NCBI GenBank assembly: GCA_037974665.1
Contig: CM075772.1
Location: 36,309,052 to 36,373,051, forward strand
DNA from: Ehretia macrophylla
Taxonomy: Eukaryota; Streptophyta; Magnoliopsida; Boraginales; Ehretiaceae
Reading direction: 5' to 3'
DNA length: 64,000 nt
Shown: positions 1 through 11,321 of the stretch, one piece after another
How the letters are laid out: each line of letters opens with the position of its first letter
How positions within the stretch are numbered: position 1 is the first letter of the stretch
Program-made: the position numbers and the translations under genes
Notes under the pieces: model-generated
Databases searched by the model: none
Seen by the model: only the letters and a program-made list of their open reading frames with translations
What the model was told of the DNA's origin: nothing

Positions 1-2782
1 ATGGTTTCAACTTCCTAGAAGCATAGGCAATCACCTTACCATTTTGCATTAAAACACAACCCAATCCTTCCTTAGATGCATCACTGTAGACAACGAAGTT
101 CTCTGTTCCCTCAGGTAAAGCTAGTATAGGAGCTGTAGTTAGTCTCTTCTTCAATTCTTAGAAACTGGATTCACATTGGGCATCCCAGTTATAAGCAATT
201 TTCTTCCGAGTCAACTGGCTCAAAGGTCCAGAAATTTTGGAGAAGTCTTTAACAAATCTCTTGTAGTAACCTGCCAATCAAAGAAAACTCTGAATCTGTG
301 ACACCGTCTCAGGTCTCTTCCAAGATGAAACAACTTCAATCTTAGCTGGTTCCACTGAAATTCCTCGATCTGAAATGATATGACCTAGAAAAGATATCTG
401 ATTCAACCAGAACTCGCACTTGCTGAATGTAGCAAAAAGCTTGTTTTCCTGTTAAGTCTGTAGCACAATCCTCAAGTGTTGCTCATGTTCAGCTTCGTTC
501 TTCAAGTGCACTAAAATGTCGTCAATAAAGATTACGACAAACTGATCAAGATAAGGTCGGAAAACTCTCTGCATCAAGTCCATGAATGCGGCTGGTGCAT
601 TCGTCAATCCAAACGGCAATACAACAAACTCAAAGTGGCCATATCTAGTCCTGAATGCCGTCTTTGGTATATCGTCACTCCGAATCCTAAGTTGATAGTA
701 ACCCTGCCTCAAATCAAATTTGGAGTAAACACTCGCACCTTGCAACTGGTCAAACAATTCTTCAATCAACGGCAAGGGGTATTTGTTCTTAATCGTGACT
801 TGATTAAGCCCCCTGTAATCAATACATAACTGTAGCGTGCCGTCTTTCTTTCTCACAAACAACACAGGCGCACCCCACGGCGAAGAACTAGGTTGTATAA
901 ACCCTTTCTCAATCAAATTCTGAAGCTGAATTTTTAACTCTTGAAGTTCAGCCGATACCATTCTATAAGGACTCCTAGAAATTGGCGCAGTGCCTTGCAC
1001 AAGATCAATCACGAACTCAATCTCCCTATCCGGTGGTAAACCCGGTAATTCCTCGGGAAATACACCAGGGAAGTCTCTAACAATTGGAACCTCATTCAAA
1101 CCCAACTTATCAGTAGGCTGATTGATCAAATAAGCTAAGTAAGCTTCACAACCCTTATTCAACAACTTAGAAGGCTTGATCGCTGATAAAAGAGGAATTC
1201 GGGCAGCCCTGCAATTCCCAACAATCTCTAGTACCGGTAGGTCAGGAACCTGAAGAGAACCGACCTTTGTTCTACAATCCAACTGAGCATAATACTTCCC
1301 CAACCAGTCCATTCCCAAAATGATTTCAAAGTCATGGAATGGCAATATAATTAAATCAGCAGGAAATTTACGGTTCTCAATGCATATATCACAAGATTTG
1401 CAAATAGACTCAGTAACAAATTTTGCACCCAAAGGCGTACTAACTTCAACTTCATGCAGCAATTTATCAATACAAACATTCACAGATCGTGCACATGCAG
1501 GAGTTATAAACGAATGTGTAGCTCCGGGATCAATCAAAACTTTAACTGGCTGAGTATTGAGAAGAAAGATACCTTCCACTATAGCTGTAGTATCGGGTAG
1601 CTCCTCTACATCCAGTGCAAAGACCCTTGCCTGAACCCTCCGTGTTGGACGTGCACTTGGAGCCCTATTCTGCACACTTTGGCCTCCAGTACGGCCTTGA
1701 ACATTGTTATACTTAGGGCAATCTCTCACCCTATGGTCATCACTGCCACAACCCGTACATTTACCACTCTTCCTCCAGCAGTTAGCCTCAATATGCCCTG
1801 ATCGATTACAATAATTACACTGCTGATTTTGCCTAACTGCAGTGTTTCCCGTAGGTGCTGGGGCTCTAGTAGTAGTAGGAACTGTACTTCCCTGCTGGGG
1901 TCTACTCACAGCTGGCCTAGCCTGAATCTGCTGCTGTGGCTGATACGGACGTTGCTGAGGAACCTATGCAGAAGACTGATACTGCCTCGGCTGACTCTGG
2001 CTGCTCTGGCCCAAATACTACTTCTTACTCGGCTGACTGCTCTCAGCTAACATCTCAGCCTTCCGTTTCTCAAACTTCGAGGCTGCATGAAATGCCTCGG
2101 GAAAAGTAGTATAGGTCTGCCCAGTCCAATGCAACTGAATATCCATTCTCAGCCCACGGACAAACCTATGAATCATCCTCCTAGCCGGCCGTACCAACTC
2201 GGGCATATACCTCGACAGGCTAACAAACCTAGCCTCGTACTATACAACAGTCATATTTCCCTGCTTCAGGGCCACAAACTCGTCTTCCCTCATTTCCATT
2301 ACCATCTCGGGAATATACTTGTCCCGAAACTCACTCACAAAATCATCCCATAAATGTGGAACATCCTCACAATCCCACCTCAACCTGACAGTATTCCACC
2401 ACTGCTCTGCATCGCCCTCAAACAGGAATGATGCATAATCTATTCTTGCCTCATCGGTGTACCTCAAAGCAGTGAAAATTTTCTAAACACGATTAATCCA
2501 TCTCTCATCCGCCTCATCATCCGGCTCTCCGAAGAACTTTCCTGGCTCGTGCCTCAGAAATTTCTCTAACTGATTATTCTCAACCCTATACCCCTATCCA
2601 CCAGGATTAGCTTCATTTCCCTGGGGATTATTCCTGTCCTGCCTCTGCTCATGCAGCACCTGTGTAATCCGGTCTACTGCAGTAGTCATGGTAGCCATAA
2701 ACTGCTCAGGCAACGGTTGCTGACCCTGTTCTGCTGCCTCTTCATCTGACCCTATACCTTGAGTACCACGACGTGGTGGCAT
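1..2782 (-). pseudogene. Element B gag-pol region, incomplete at window edge
   Basis: Coding region of element B. Gag begins near 2782 (MPPRRGTQG) and carries the usual plant Ty3/gypsy capsid segment with an EGDAEQWW-type motif near 2.4 kb. A CCHC-type zinc knuckle pair lies around 1.70-1.83 kb ([18 protein letters not shown]). An aspartic protease follows with the active-site motif [10 protein letters not shown] near 1.53 kb, where the family norm is D-S/T-G. Reverse transcriptase runs about 0.36-1.0 kb, with the catalytic FIDDILV block near 0.52 kb. RNase H starts at the left edge. Broken, several breaks; integrase lies off the window. Confidence 0.88.
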
Positions 2783-3076
2783 AGTAGCAATTTCACAATA
2801 GCTGGCAACATTTAAAAGCAGTTTATAGACAGAAATATAGCACATAAGATTAGATAACACTCAAGTCAATAACAATCAAACATTCTAACACGCAATTCAC
2901 ATAACACAAGTTTGACATGCCAAACTAATTCACTTTAAACACATAAGCACTCCAAGTTCATAAAATCATGCTATAACACTTTCTTTCCACTTAACAATTA
3001 TACAATAACATTCTAGCATTTTGGACCTTTACCCCACAGACCGAGAAACATATCCCGGCTCATGTAAGACTATCAT

Positions 3077-3088
3077 GCTCTGATACCA
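3077..3088 (-). promoter_or_regulatory. Primer binding site of element B
   Basis: On the minus strand this reads TGGTATCAGAGC, the usual tRNA-Met initiator primer site. It lies eight bases inside the 5' LTR edge, which places the start of the LTR at 3097. Confidence 0.9.
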
Positions 3089-3542
3089 CCTAAAGATGTC
3101 ACGCCCCGACCCGACCCCGCAAAAGGCCAAGCCCGGACCCGACAAACGGACGGAGTCTCCTCTGTACCGCGGACGAACCGAAAACCCTAAAATCATCATA
3201 ATACTTGTGAAAGCCATAAAACAACTCAAACAAGACATCTTTCTTTAAAACATACATTTCTTATTAAACAACTTTGCAACCCAAAAATGATATGCATACT
3301 GCACAAGTATTTATGCCACTAATCAATTCCATTAGCATGCATTTTCTTACTAGCCACAAGGGTATAAGTTTACAACTTTACATTCTTTCAACTTTTACAA
3401 CATAAGACCGTAGAGGCCTCAAACTAGAAAATACATACAAGGCTACAAGCCTCAAAATTAAGCGACATCCAAGCAATATACATATCAAGCAAGGCTCGCA
3501 CAAAGTCTGGTAATCAACCACCAGCAAAGCAGAGAAGTGCTA

Positions 3543-3604
3543 TCACGGAAATACCTCCACCTGCTCCACCTCCTCTATTACCTCGATAGGTTCTGCTTCA
3601 ACTA
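3543..3604 (-). other. Acidic peptide frame in element B LTR
   Basis: Minus-strand frame reading RVVEAEPIEVIEEVEQVEV and then FP and a stop, directly after a T-rich run ending in AG at 3605-3606. Position, acidity and the final proline before the stop match the equivalent frames in D, E and F. Coding status is unproven. Confidence 0.4.
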
Positions 3605-4176
3605 CTCGTGTAAAAATATAGTATAGAGAGGAATGAGCAAAAACTATTGCTCAGCGAGGGCAATTGGTCTCAAGGACGGAGATGAGAGGAGTATGCAATG
3701 CAATTAGCCAAGCAATGCATACAAATATCATATAGAGATACAACAAAGACAACAATAAAGCAAGGCAAGTATTTAAAGCTACAAACACTCATTCAAAGGA
3801 TACGATTCTCTTTTCACGAGCAACTTTCAAACACGAATTCGATGACGACGCGCCGGTCCAAACCACCTTATAACACCAGTTTGGAATACCCCGGAAGTAA
3901 TCATCAACCTACGACCCAAAACTCCCTGGGAGGCAACCCAAGCGAGAAGAGGGAATAGCAGCGGAGCTAGAGCAACCAACACTGGCAACCCAAGGCTACC
4001 CAGAGAGGCTCATCACTCACGCGCGAGACACTATGCAATGCAAGACTCGATACAAGGCGATAAACAAGTGATAAAGCCACACGTGGGATAATAACAAAGT
4101 AGGTTACTCTCGCACGCAATAGCAACAATTGATAAGCATTTCAATCCAAATCAATTCAAACAAGTATGTCAACCAA

Positions 4177-4181
4177 CCATA
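4177..4181. repeat. Target-site duplication CCATA, left copy
   Basis: CCATA abuts the TGTGACGCCC start of the first LTR of array C and is repeated exactly at 13813-13817 after the last LTR. It shows that the three-LTR array occupies a single integration site in element B's LTR. Confidence 0.93.
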
Positions 4182-4558
4182 TGTGACGCCCGAGATTTAG
4201 CCTTGCATTCAATTACTGTTGCATCCCTTGTTTGCGCATCTCTTTCTATGTCCTATTAACTGTCTTCTTAGGTTACTATTCACTCCATTTTTAAACTGCA
4301 TTCTATTAGTTAATTAACATTTTTATTAAATCATATTAATTTTTAGAGTAGTGGGAAAAATGTGCAATTGAGCTAGAAACGATAGGAGAGCTCGTTTAGA
4401 AAATGAGTTTAGTAGTTCAATGAATAGTATTACGTAACTAACTTAGGTAATTAATTAGCTAGCATATATTTTACTATCTAAGCTCGTTTTAAACTCAATA
4501 AGCGCATTATATTAGATCACTTAAGCACCCAAATGGCCCCACCTCAACTTAGCCCTTT

Positions 4559-4565
4559 TATATAT
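4559..4565 (+). promoter_or_regulatory. TATA-like box of array C LTR 1
   Basis: TATATAT after a C-rich stretch. The same motif occurs at the matching place in LTRs 2 and 3, and element F has TTATTATA at the matching place. It is the likely retrotransposon promoter; the transcription start is not known. Confidence 0.5.
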
Positions 4566-4753
4566 CATTTAAACTCTCAAAATGCAAAAGGAAAAAAATA
4601 AAAAGCTGAAAAACAGGAGCAGAAAACCCAACAGCAGCATTAGGAGGAAAGGAGGAGATTTTGCTCACCAATACTTCAATCCAAGCCCTTGCAAGCTAGG
4701 TACAAGTAGTTTAGAGTGTCCTCTAGCCTTCCCCGAGCTTTCACGCGCATTAG

Positions 4754-6086
4754 GTGAGGGATTTGCACATTTATTTTCCATTTTCTAAATGTTATAACTT
4801 TCTTGATTTGGTGGATTTGCTAACAAATGGTTATGGAATGCTCAAATATGATAATGTATGCTATATACAAGTGTTAGAGACCATATTTATACTATTGTTT
4901 CGTAATTTAAACGGTAGGAATCGATAGTTAATTTGTAAGAGTGAATAGTGACGAAAATTCTAGGGTTTGTGTAATTGCATGAAATGGCTTGATTCAACAC
5001 TCCTAATAGATGCTTTAGGTGCTAATGAAGGTAGTCTAATAGCCCCATGCACTTGAATTGCTTTAGAATCGCATAAATCATGATTTAGCCGACTTTAACA
5101 AAGGGCTTTCGGGGTTAATGCGAATCCGGGTGAATTCGGACTTCAATTCTAGTATCCTTAAGCTACCTAGGTGCTATAGAAGCCTTGATATTCCTTGTTT
5201 GAGGCCCGGACATTGTATGTGTAGTTTAAACCCATAAGAGGGAATTTGGGACTTTCGGGGTAATCGCAGGCATTTGAATGAGTTAGAGGGTTGAGGGGGT
5301 ACCTTGGGGGTTAGTTAAAAGGTTGGGAGAGTTTCCTTTGAAAATGGAATCATTAACCTTGGTTTGGAAGAGAAATAGTTAGAAAAACAAAGGGGTTTAG
5401 GTGCAATTTCGATTGTCTCACACTTCTAAACCCATGGCATGACTCCTTAAGTGTTTATATGTGGTTTCAAGTTGATTTGGAGCTTTTGGTATGATTCTAT
5501 GCTTAGTGTGTATATGTTCCTTTGTAAACTGCTTATTAGCATCTATAATCGTTTCTGTTCTAATTGCATCGAGGTCAACCTACTTTGTTGATCCTCCTAT
5601 GTGATAATACTTATATTATTGCTATTAACTTGCCATTGTTAAGTGCATTGCATAGTGGTTGCGCAACCATAGTGTCAGGGGCGGATGCGTTGAATATCGG
5701 CTGGGCGGCAAAGGGCTTGCCGGTGGATATTCAATCTCCGTGCCCTAGTCCCTCATTCGCTTGGTCCGGAGATTGCCAAGGAATGTTGGGTCGTAGGATT
5801 ATCGGGGTACATCCGGAGTACACCCACTGGAGTGTTTGGGGTTATGCCGGCTTATCGTGATCGTGCTCGTGGTTCGTGGATCGTGAATGAAGACCAGTGA
5901 AGATTGGTGTATAGGGGATTGTGTGAAATGTATCCTTTTAAATGTGTGGTTACTTAAGTTATCATGGTTTCTTAAAATGTCTAAGTGATATTGTTGTATA
6001 ACTGTGTTATCTGTCGCATTGCACGCCCCGGGACTATATCCCTCACTGGGCAACAGTGGTTGCTCATACCTCGATATCTGTTTCAG
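4754..6086 (+). other. Intron-like segment inside array C LTR 1
   Basis: Begins TTAG|GTGAGGG and ends TGTTTCAG|G, is T-rich just after the donor (as plant introns are) and 1,333 bases long. The matching segments are 8321-9653 in LTR 2 and 11897-13229 in LTR 3. Donor-like and acceptor-like sites recur at the same relative places in A, B, D, E and F. Splicing is inferred from conservation only. Confidence 0.4.
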
Positions 6087-6670
6087 GTGGCACAGTTAGT
6101 GGAGTTGCTTTAGCTGCTGTGTGATATTTGTTTGAGGTGGATGTGCTTTCTGGTTGCTATGTGAAGAATTTGTTGTTCTATGTATAATCTATTTTGGGGC
6201 CTTAAAGCTCATGTATGTATTTGAGTAATATGTAAGCTGAAAGTCTGATAATGTAGTAGCAGTAGAAATTCTATGGCTTGTAATAACTTATATTTCTATT
6301 TCTAGTTGCTTTGCATGCTTGGGGAGTGAATGGCTTAGTGTAGAATGTTTTATCTCTAAGTATGTTTTAATGTTATCCTAGAATGGCATGGCTATTAGAC
6401 TATATTGTAAACAAGTTACTTGCATGCTTGTGTGGTTTTAGAACTGTTGTTTGCTTCAAGGCTCGGATGGCCTTGAATCTTTATAAATAGCCATGAAAAG
6501 TTTGTTTACTTTGTAGTTACCTTATTTGAGAGTTTACCGGTTTTCAGAATGTCCACAATATAGGGGAAACACTGTTCGTTTTCCCTAAAATTTTGTGACC
6601 GGGTTTGGTTGGGTTGAGAATACAATGTTATTAGAGCCTCCGGTCTCGTGAGGGATCGGGGCGTTACAGG

Positions 6671-6682
6671 TGGTATCAGAGC
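6671..6682 (+). promoter_or_regulatory. Primer binding site, array C interior 1
   Basis: TGGTATCAGAGC two bases after the LTR end, complementary to the 3' end of initiator tRNA-Met. Confidence 0.92.
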
Positions 6683-7736
6683 TTAATTAGCTCTAAGCCG
6701 GGACAGGGTCCTCGGCCTGTCGGGTAGTAACCCTTGAGTGTGTGCTTGTTAAGTGTGTGTCTTGAAAGTGTATGCCTGCATGTTTGATTGTGTGTCTTGT
6801 ATTGAATGTGTACACCTATGTGATATAATTTTGTGTTACGTGCTAAATGTGTGCTAAGTGAAGTGGCTAGTTATGCATCAAATTGACTTCGTGAATTATT
6901 AATTGCTTGAACTGTTGCTTGTAATGTCTGTATTTGAATGCCTTTGATTGAGTTGTGTTATGCTTGACTTGATTATCATGCTTGAATGACTTTGATGATT
7001 ACACTGTTTCACAAACTCTTTTATTAACGTGTTTGCGTAATAGTTTAAAGAATGATTATACATATGCAATTGTTTGGCATGCATACATAGCCGTCGAATG
7101 GTAAGAAAAACTCCTTCCTCCCCTGACGAGAGGTGATTTGTGGCAGGCCTTCCAAATTATGTTGATTAGCAGAAATGAGAGGCAATTAATCAGCCTTTAT
7201 TTGGGAATTGGTGGATATAGTTGGAGCTCAGTTATTGGGATTTTTCTAAGGCCTTCTTCAGTGCTTAGCGGTCATTAATGAGTAGCTTCTTTTGGGGTTT
7301 CTATATAACAGTTCTCTGGAGCATATTCTTGGTATTTTCTCATCAGATATTCTTTTGGTATTCTTTTGTTGGCATCTCTCGGAATAATTGGTATATGGGA
7401 TTCTTTTTACCCTTATTATCTGGTATTATTTACAATACTCCTGCTCGGAACTTTTATTGGTATTTTCTCTCTGCTCTTAGTTGGGATTCTATTATTCTAT
7501 GGTATTCATGCCAGCGGGATTCTTATTTGGATTTCGAAGTAGCATCTCTATTGGAGCCTTTATTTGGCCTTATTATGTAAGGTTCGCAGACAATACTACT
7601 GGGATTTATTAATGGGTTCTTACGAGAATTCGTATATAGTATTCTTGCTTAGCAACTGTGACGAATAATCGGAGTTGGTTTTTAAGTTGATGCGGAGTTC
7701 TCTTGTGAAGAAGAATTGCGTGGACGCAATTAGTTT

Positions 7737-7749
7737 AAGGGGGAGAGGA
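7737..7749 (+). promoter_or_regulatory. Polypurine tract, array C interior 1
   Basis: AAGGGGGAGAGGA immediately before LTR 2; the plus-strand primer of reverse transcription. The same tract, in the matching place, occurs in interior 2 and in element F. Confidence 0.9.
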
Positions 7750-10235
7750 TGTGACGCCCGAGATTTAGCCATGCATTTAATTATTGTTGCATCCTTTGTT
7801 TGCGCATCTCTTTCTATGTCTTATTAACTGTCTTCTTAGGTTACTATTCACTCCATTTTTAAACTGCATTCTATTAGTTAATTAACATTTTTATTAAATC
7901 ATATTAATTGTTAGAGTAGTGGGAAAAATGTGCAATTGAGCTAGAAACGATAGGAGAGCTCGTTTAGAAAATGATTTTAGTAGTTCAATGAATAGTGTTA
8001 CGTAACTAACTTAGGTAATTAATTAGCTAGCATATATTTTACTATCTAAGCTCGTTTTAAGCTCAATAAGCGCATTATATTAGATCACTTAAGCACCCAA
8101 ATGGCCCCACCTCAACTTAGCCCTTTTATATATCATTTAAACTCTCAAAATGCAAAAGAAAAAAAAAAAAAGCTGAAAAACAGGAGCAAAGAACCCGACA
8201 GCAGCATTAGGAGGAAAGGAGGAGATTTTGCTCACCAATACTTCAATCCAAGCCCTTGCAAGCTAGGTACAAGTAGTTTAGAGTGTCCTCTAGCCTTCCC
8301 CGAGCTTTCACGCGCATTAGGTGAGGGATTTGCACATTTATTTTCCATTTTCTAAATGTTATAACTTTCTTGATTTGGTGGATTTGCTAACAAATGGTTA
8401 TGGAATGCTCAAATATGATAATGTATGCTATATACAAGTGCTAGAGACCATATTTATACTATTGTTTCGTAATTTAAACGGTAGGAATCGATAGTTAATT
8501 TGTGAGAGTGAATAGTGATGAAAATTCTAGGGTTTGTGTAATTGCATGAAATGGCTTGATTCAACACTCCTAATAGATGCTTTAGGTGCTAATGAAGGTA
8601 GTCTAATAGCCCCATGCACTTGAATTGCTTTAGAATCGCATAAATCATGATTTAGCCGACTTTAACAAAAGGCTTTCGGGGTTAATGCGAATCCAGGTGA
8701 ATTCGGACTTCAATTCTAGTATCCTTAAGCTACCTAGGTGCTATAGAAGCCTTGATATTCCTTGTTTGAGGCCCGGACATTGTATGTGTAGTTTAAACCC
8801 ATAAGAGGGAATTTGGGACTTTCGGGGTAATCGCAGGCATTTGAATGAGTTAGAGGGTTGAGGGGGTACCTTGGGGGTTAGTTAAAAGGTTGGGAGAGTT
8901 TCCTTTGAAAATGGAATCATTAACCTTGGTTTGGAAGAGAAATAGTTAGAAAAACAAAGGGGTTTAGGTGCAATTTCGGTTGTCTCACACTTCTAAACCC
9001 ATGGCATGACTCCTTAAGTGTTTATATGTGGTTTCAAGTTAATTTGGAGCTTTTGGTATGATTCTATTCTTAGTGTGTATATGTTCCTTTGTAAACTGCT
9101 TATTAGCATCTATAATCGTTTCTGTTCTAATTGCATCGAGGTCAACCTACTTTGTTGATCCTCCTATGTGTTAATACTTATATTATTGTTATTAACTTGC
9201 CATTGTTAAGTGTATTGCTTAGTGGTTGCGTAACCATAGTGTCAGGGGCGGATGTGTTGAATATCGGCTGGGCGGTAAAGAGCTTGCTGGTGGATATTCA
9301 ATCTCCGTGCCCTAGTCCCTCATTCACCTGGTCCGGAGATTGTCAGGGAATGTTGGGTCATAGGATTATCGGGGTACATCGGGAGTCGACCCAGTGGAGT
9401 GTTTGGGGTTATGCCGGCTTATCGTGATCGTGCTCGTGGTTCGTGGATCGTGAATGAAGACCAGTGAAGATTGGTGTATAGGGGATTGTGTGAAATGTAT
9501 CCTTTTAAATGTCTGGTTACTTAAGTTATCATTCTTTCTTAATTTGTCTAAGTGATATTGTTGTATAACTGTGTTATCTGTCCCATTGCACACCCCGGGA
9601 CTATATCCCTCACTGGGCAACAGTGGTTGCTCATACCTCGATATCTGTTTCAGGTGGCACAGTTAGTGGAGTTGCTTTAGCTGCTGTGTGATATTTGTTT
9701 GAGGTGGATGTGCTTTCTGGTTGGTATGTGAAGAATTTGTTGTTCTATGTATAATCTATTTTGGGGCCTTAAAGCTCATGTATGTATTTGAGTAATATGT
9801 AAGCTGGAAGTCTGATAATGTAGTAGCAGTAGAAATTCTATGGCTTGTAATAACTTATATTTCTATTTCTAGTTGCTTTGCATGCTTGGGGAGTGAATGG
9901 CTTAGTGTTGAATGTTTTATCTCTAAGTATGTTTTAATGTTATCCTAGAATGGCATGACTATTAGACTATATTGTAAACAAGTTACTTGCATGCTTGTGT
10001 GGTTTTAGAACTGTTGTTTGCTTCAAGGCTCGGATGGCCTTGAATCTTTATAAATAGCAATGAAAAGTTTGTTTACTTTGTAGTTACCTTATTTGAGAGT
10101 TTACAGGTTTTCAGAATGTCCACAATATAGGGGAAACTCTGTTCGTTTTCCCTAAAATTTTGTGACCGGGTTTGGTTGGGTTGAGAATACAATGTTATTA
10201 GAGCCTCCGGTCTCGTGAGGGATCGGGACGTTACT
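7750..10235 (+). repeat. Array C, LTR 2 (central, shared by both units)
   Basis: 2,486 bases, same plan as LTR 1. It serves as 3' LTR of the first unit and 5' LTR of the second. Its last base and its palindrome (9223-9236, one mismatch) differ from LTRs 1 and 3, and the segment around 9.2-9.4 kb carries more differences than elsewhere. Confidence 0.93.
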
Positions 10236-10237
10236 GG

Positions 10238-10249
10238 TGGTATCAGAGC
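10238..10249 (+). promoter_or_regulatory. Primer binding site, array C interior 2
   Basis: TGGTATCAGAGC just after LTR 2, identical to the site in interior 1. Confidence 0.92.
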
Positions 10250-11308
10250 TTAGTTAGCTCTAAGCCGGGACAGGGTCCTCGGCCTGTCGGGTAGTAACCC
10301 TTGAGTGTGTGCTTGTTAAGTGTGTTTCTTGAAAGTGTATGCCTGCATGTTTGATTGTGTGTCCTGTATTGAATGTGTGCACCTATGTGATATAATTTTG
10401 TGTTACGTGCTAAATGTGTGCTAGGTGAAGTAAAGTGGCTAGTTATGCATCAAATTGACTTCGTGAATTATTAATTGCTTGAACTGTTGCTTGGAATGTC
10501 TGTATTTGAATGCCTTTGATTGAGTTGTGTTATGCTTGACTTGATTATCGTGCTTGAATGACTTTGATGATTACACTGTTTAACAAACTCTTTTATTAAC
10601 GTGTTTGCGTAATAGTTTAAAGAATGATTATACATATGCAATTGTTTGGCATACATACATAGCCTGTCGAATGGTAAGAAAACTCCTTCCTCCCCTGAAG
10701 AAGGTGATCTGTGGCAGGCCTTCCAAATTATGTTGATTAGCAGAAATGAGAGGCAATTAATAAGCCTTTATTTGGGAATTGGTGGATATAGTTGGAGCTC
10801 AGTTATTGGGATTTTTCTAAGGCCTTCTTCAGTGCTTAGCGGACATTAATGAGTAGCTTCTTTTGGGGTTTCTATATAACAGTTCTCTGGAGCATATTCT
10901 TGGTATTTTCTCATCAGATATTCTTTTGGTATTCTTTTGTTGGCATCTCTCGGAAGAATTGGTATATGGGATTCTTTTTAGCCTTATTATCTGGTATTAT
11001 TTACAATACTCCTGCTCGGAACTTTTATTGGTATTTTCTCTCCACTCTTAGTTGGGATTCTATTCTTCTATGGTATTCATGCCAGCGAGATTCTTATTTG
11101 GATTTCGAAGTAGCATCTCTATTGGAGCCTTTATTTGGCCTTATTAAGTGAGGTTCGCAGACAATACTACTGGGATTTCTTAATGAGCTTCCACGAGAAT
11201 TCGTATATGGTATTCTTGCTTAGCAACTGATGACGAATAATCGGAGTTGGTTTTCAGTTGCTGCAGATGTTCTCTTGTGAAGAAGAATTGCGTGGACGCA
11301 ATTAGTTT

Positions 11309-11321
11309 AAGGGGGAGAGGA
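11309..11321 (+). promoter_or_regulatory. Polypurine tract, array C interior 2
   Basis: AAGGGGGAGAGGA directly before LTR 3. Confidence 0.9.

Larger units (their letters stand above)
3097..4181 (-). repeat. Element B 5' LTR, inner piece
   Basis: Starts with TGTCACGCCCCGACC next to the primer site and continues to the insertion point of array C. With the outer piece (13818-15018) the LTR was about 2.29 kb. It shares only short blocks with the LTRs of A, C, D and F, such as the segment ending in the accountancy-like motif GTCTCCTCTGTACCG near 3.15 kb. Around 3543-3606 it contains an acceptor-like site followed by an acidic peptide frame (see the LTR exon entry). Confidence 0.88.
4182..6668 (+). 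repeat. Array C, LTR 1
   Basis: 2,487 bases, TGTGACGCCC to GGGCGTTACA. A TATA-like box lies at 4559-4565 in the first fifth, so most of the LTR would be R and U5. It contains a donor-like site at 4753/4754, the palindrome TGGTTGCGCAACCA at 5656-5669 and an acceptor-like site at 6086/6087. A core of about 300 bases (roughly 5570-5870) is the part best conserved in A, D and F. Confidence 0.93.
6669..7749 (+). other. Array C interior 1, non-coding
   Basis: About 1.08 kb between LTRs with no retroviral domain in any frame. It has a TG-rich stretch (6.72-7.0 kb) and a stretch of loosely repeated GGTATTCTTT/TGGGATTCT words (about 7.29-7.53 kb). That stretch gives a 100-codon hydrophobic frame at 7278-7580, also open in interior 2. 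Its last 45 bases resemble the end of the pol region in F and A, so it looks like a deletion derivative with replaced middle. Confidence 0.85.
10236..11321 (+). other. Array C interior 2, non-coding
   Basis: Second copy of the 1.08 kb interior, nearly the same as the first, with small insertions (for example an extra AGTAA near 10.43 kb). It holds no retroviral domain. The hydrophobic frame corresponding to that of interior 1 lies at 10849-11151 and differs at five of 100 residues. A polypurine tract ends it. Confidence 0.85.

Noticed and set aside
4582-4788. MQKEKNKKLKN... frame near the promoter of each array C LTR
   Set aside because: The frame changes between the three LTRs and is not kept in F, so it is treated as leader and not as a gene.
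5564-5860. Frames of about 84-98 codons (MHRGQPTLLILLC...) repeated in the three LTRs of array C
   Set aside because: They follow the conserved LTR core on both strands, vary in length between copies and overlap an antisense frame equally well kept. High DNA identity alone explains them.
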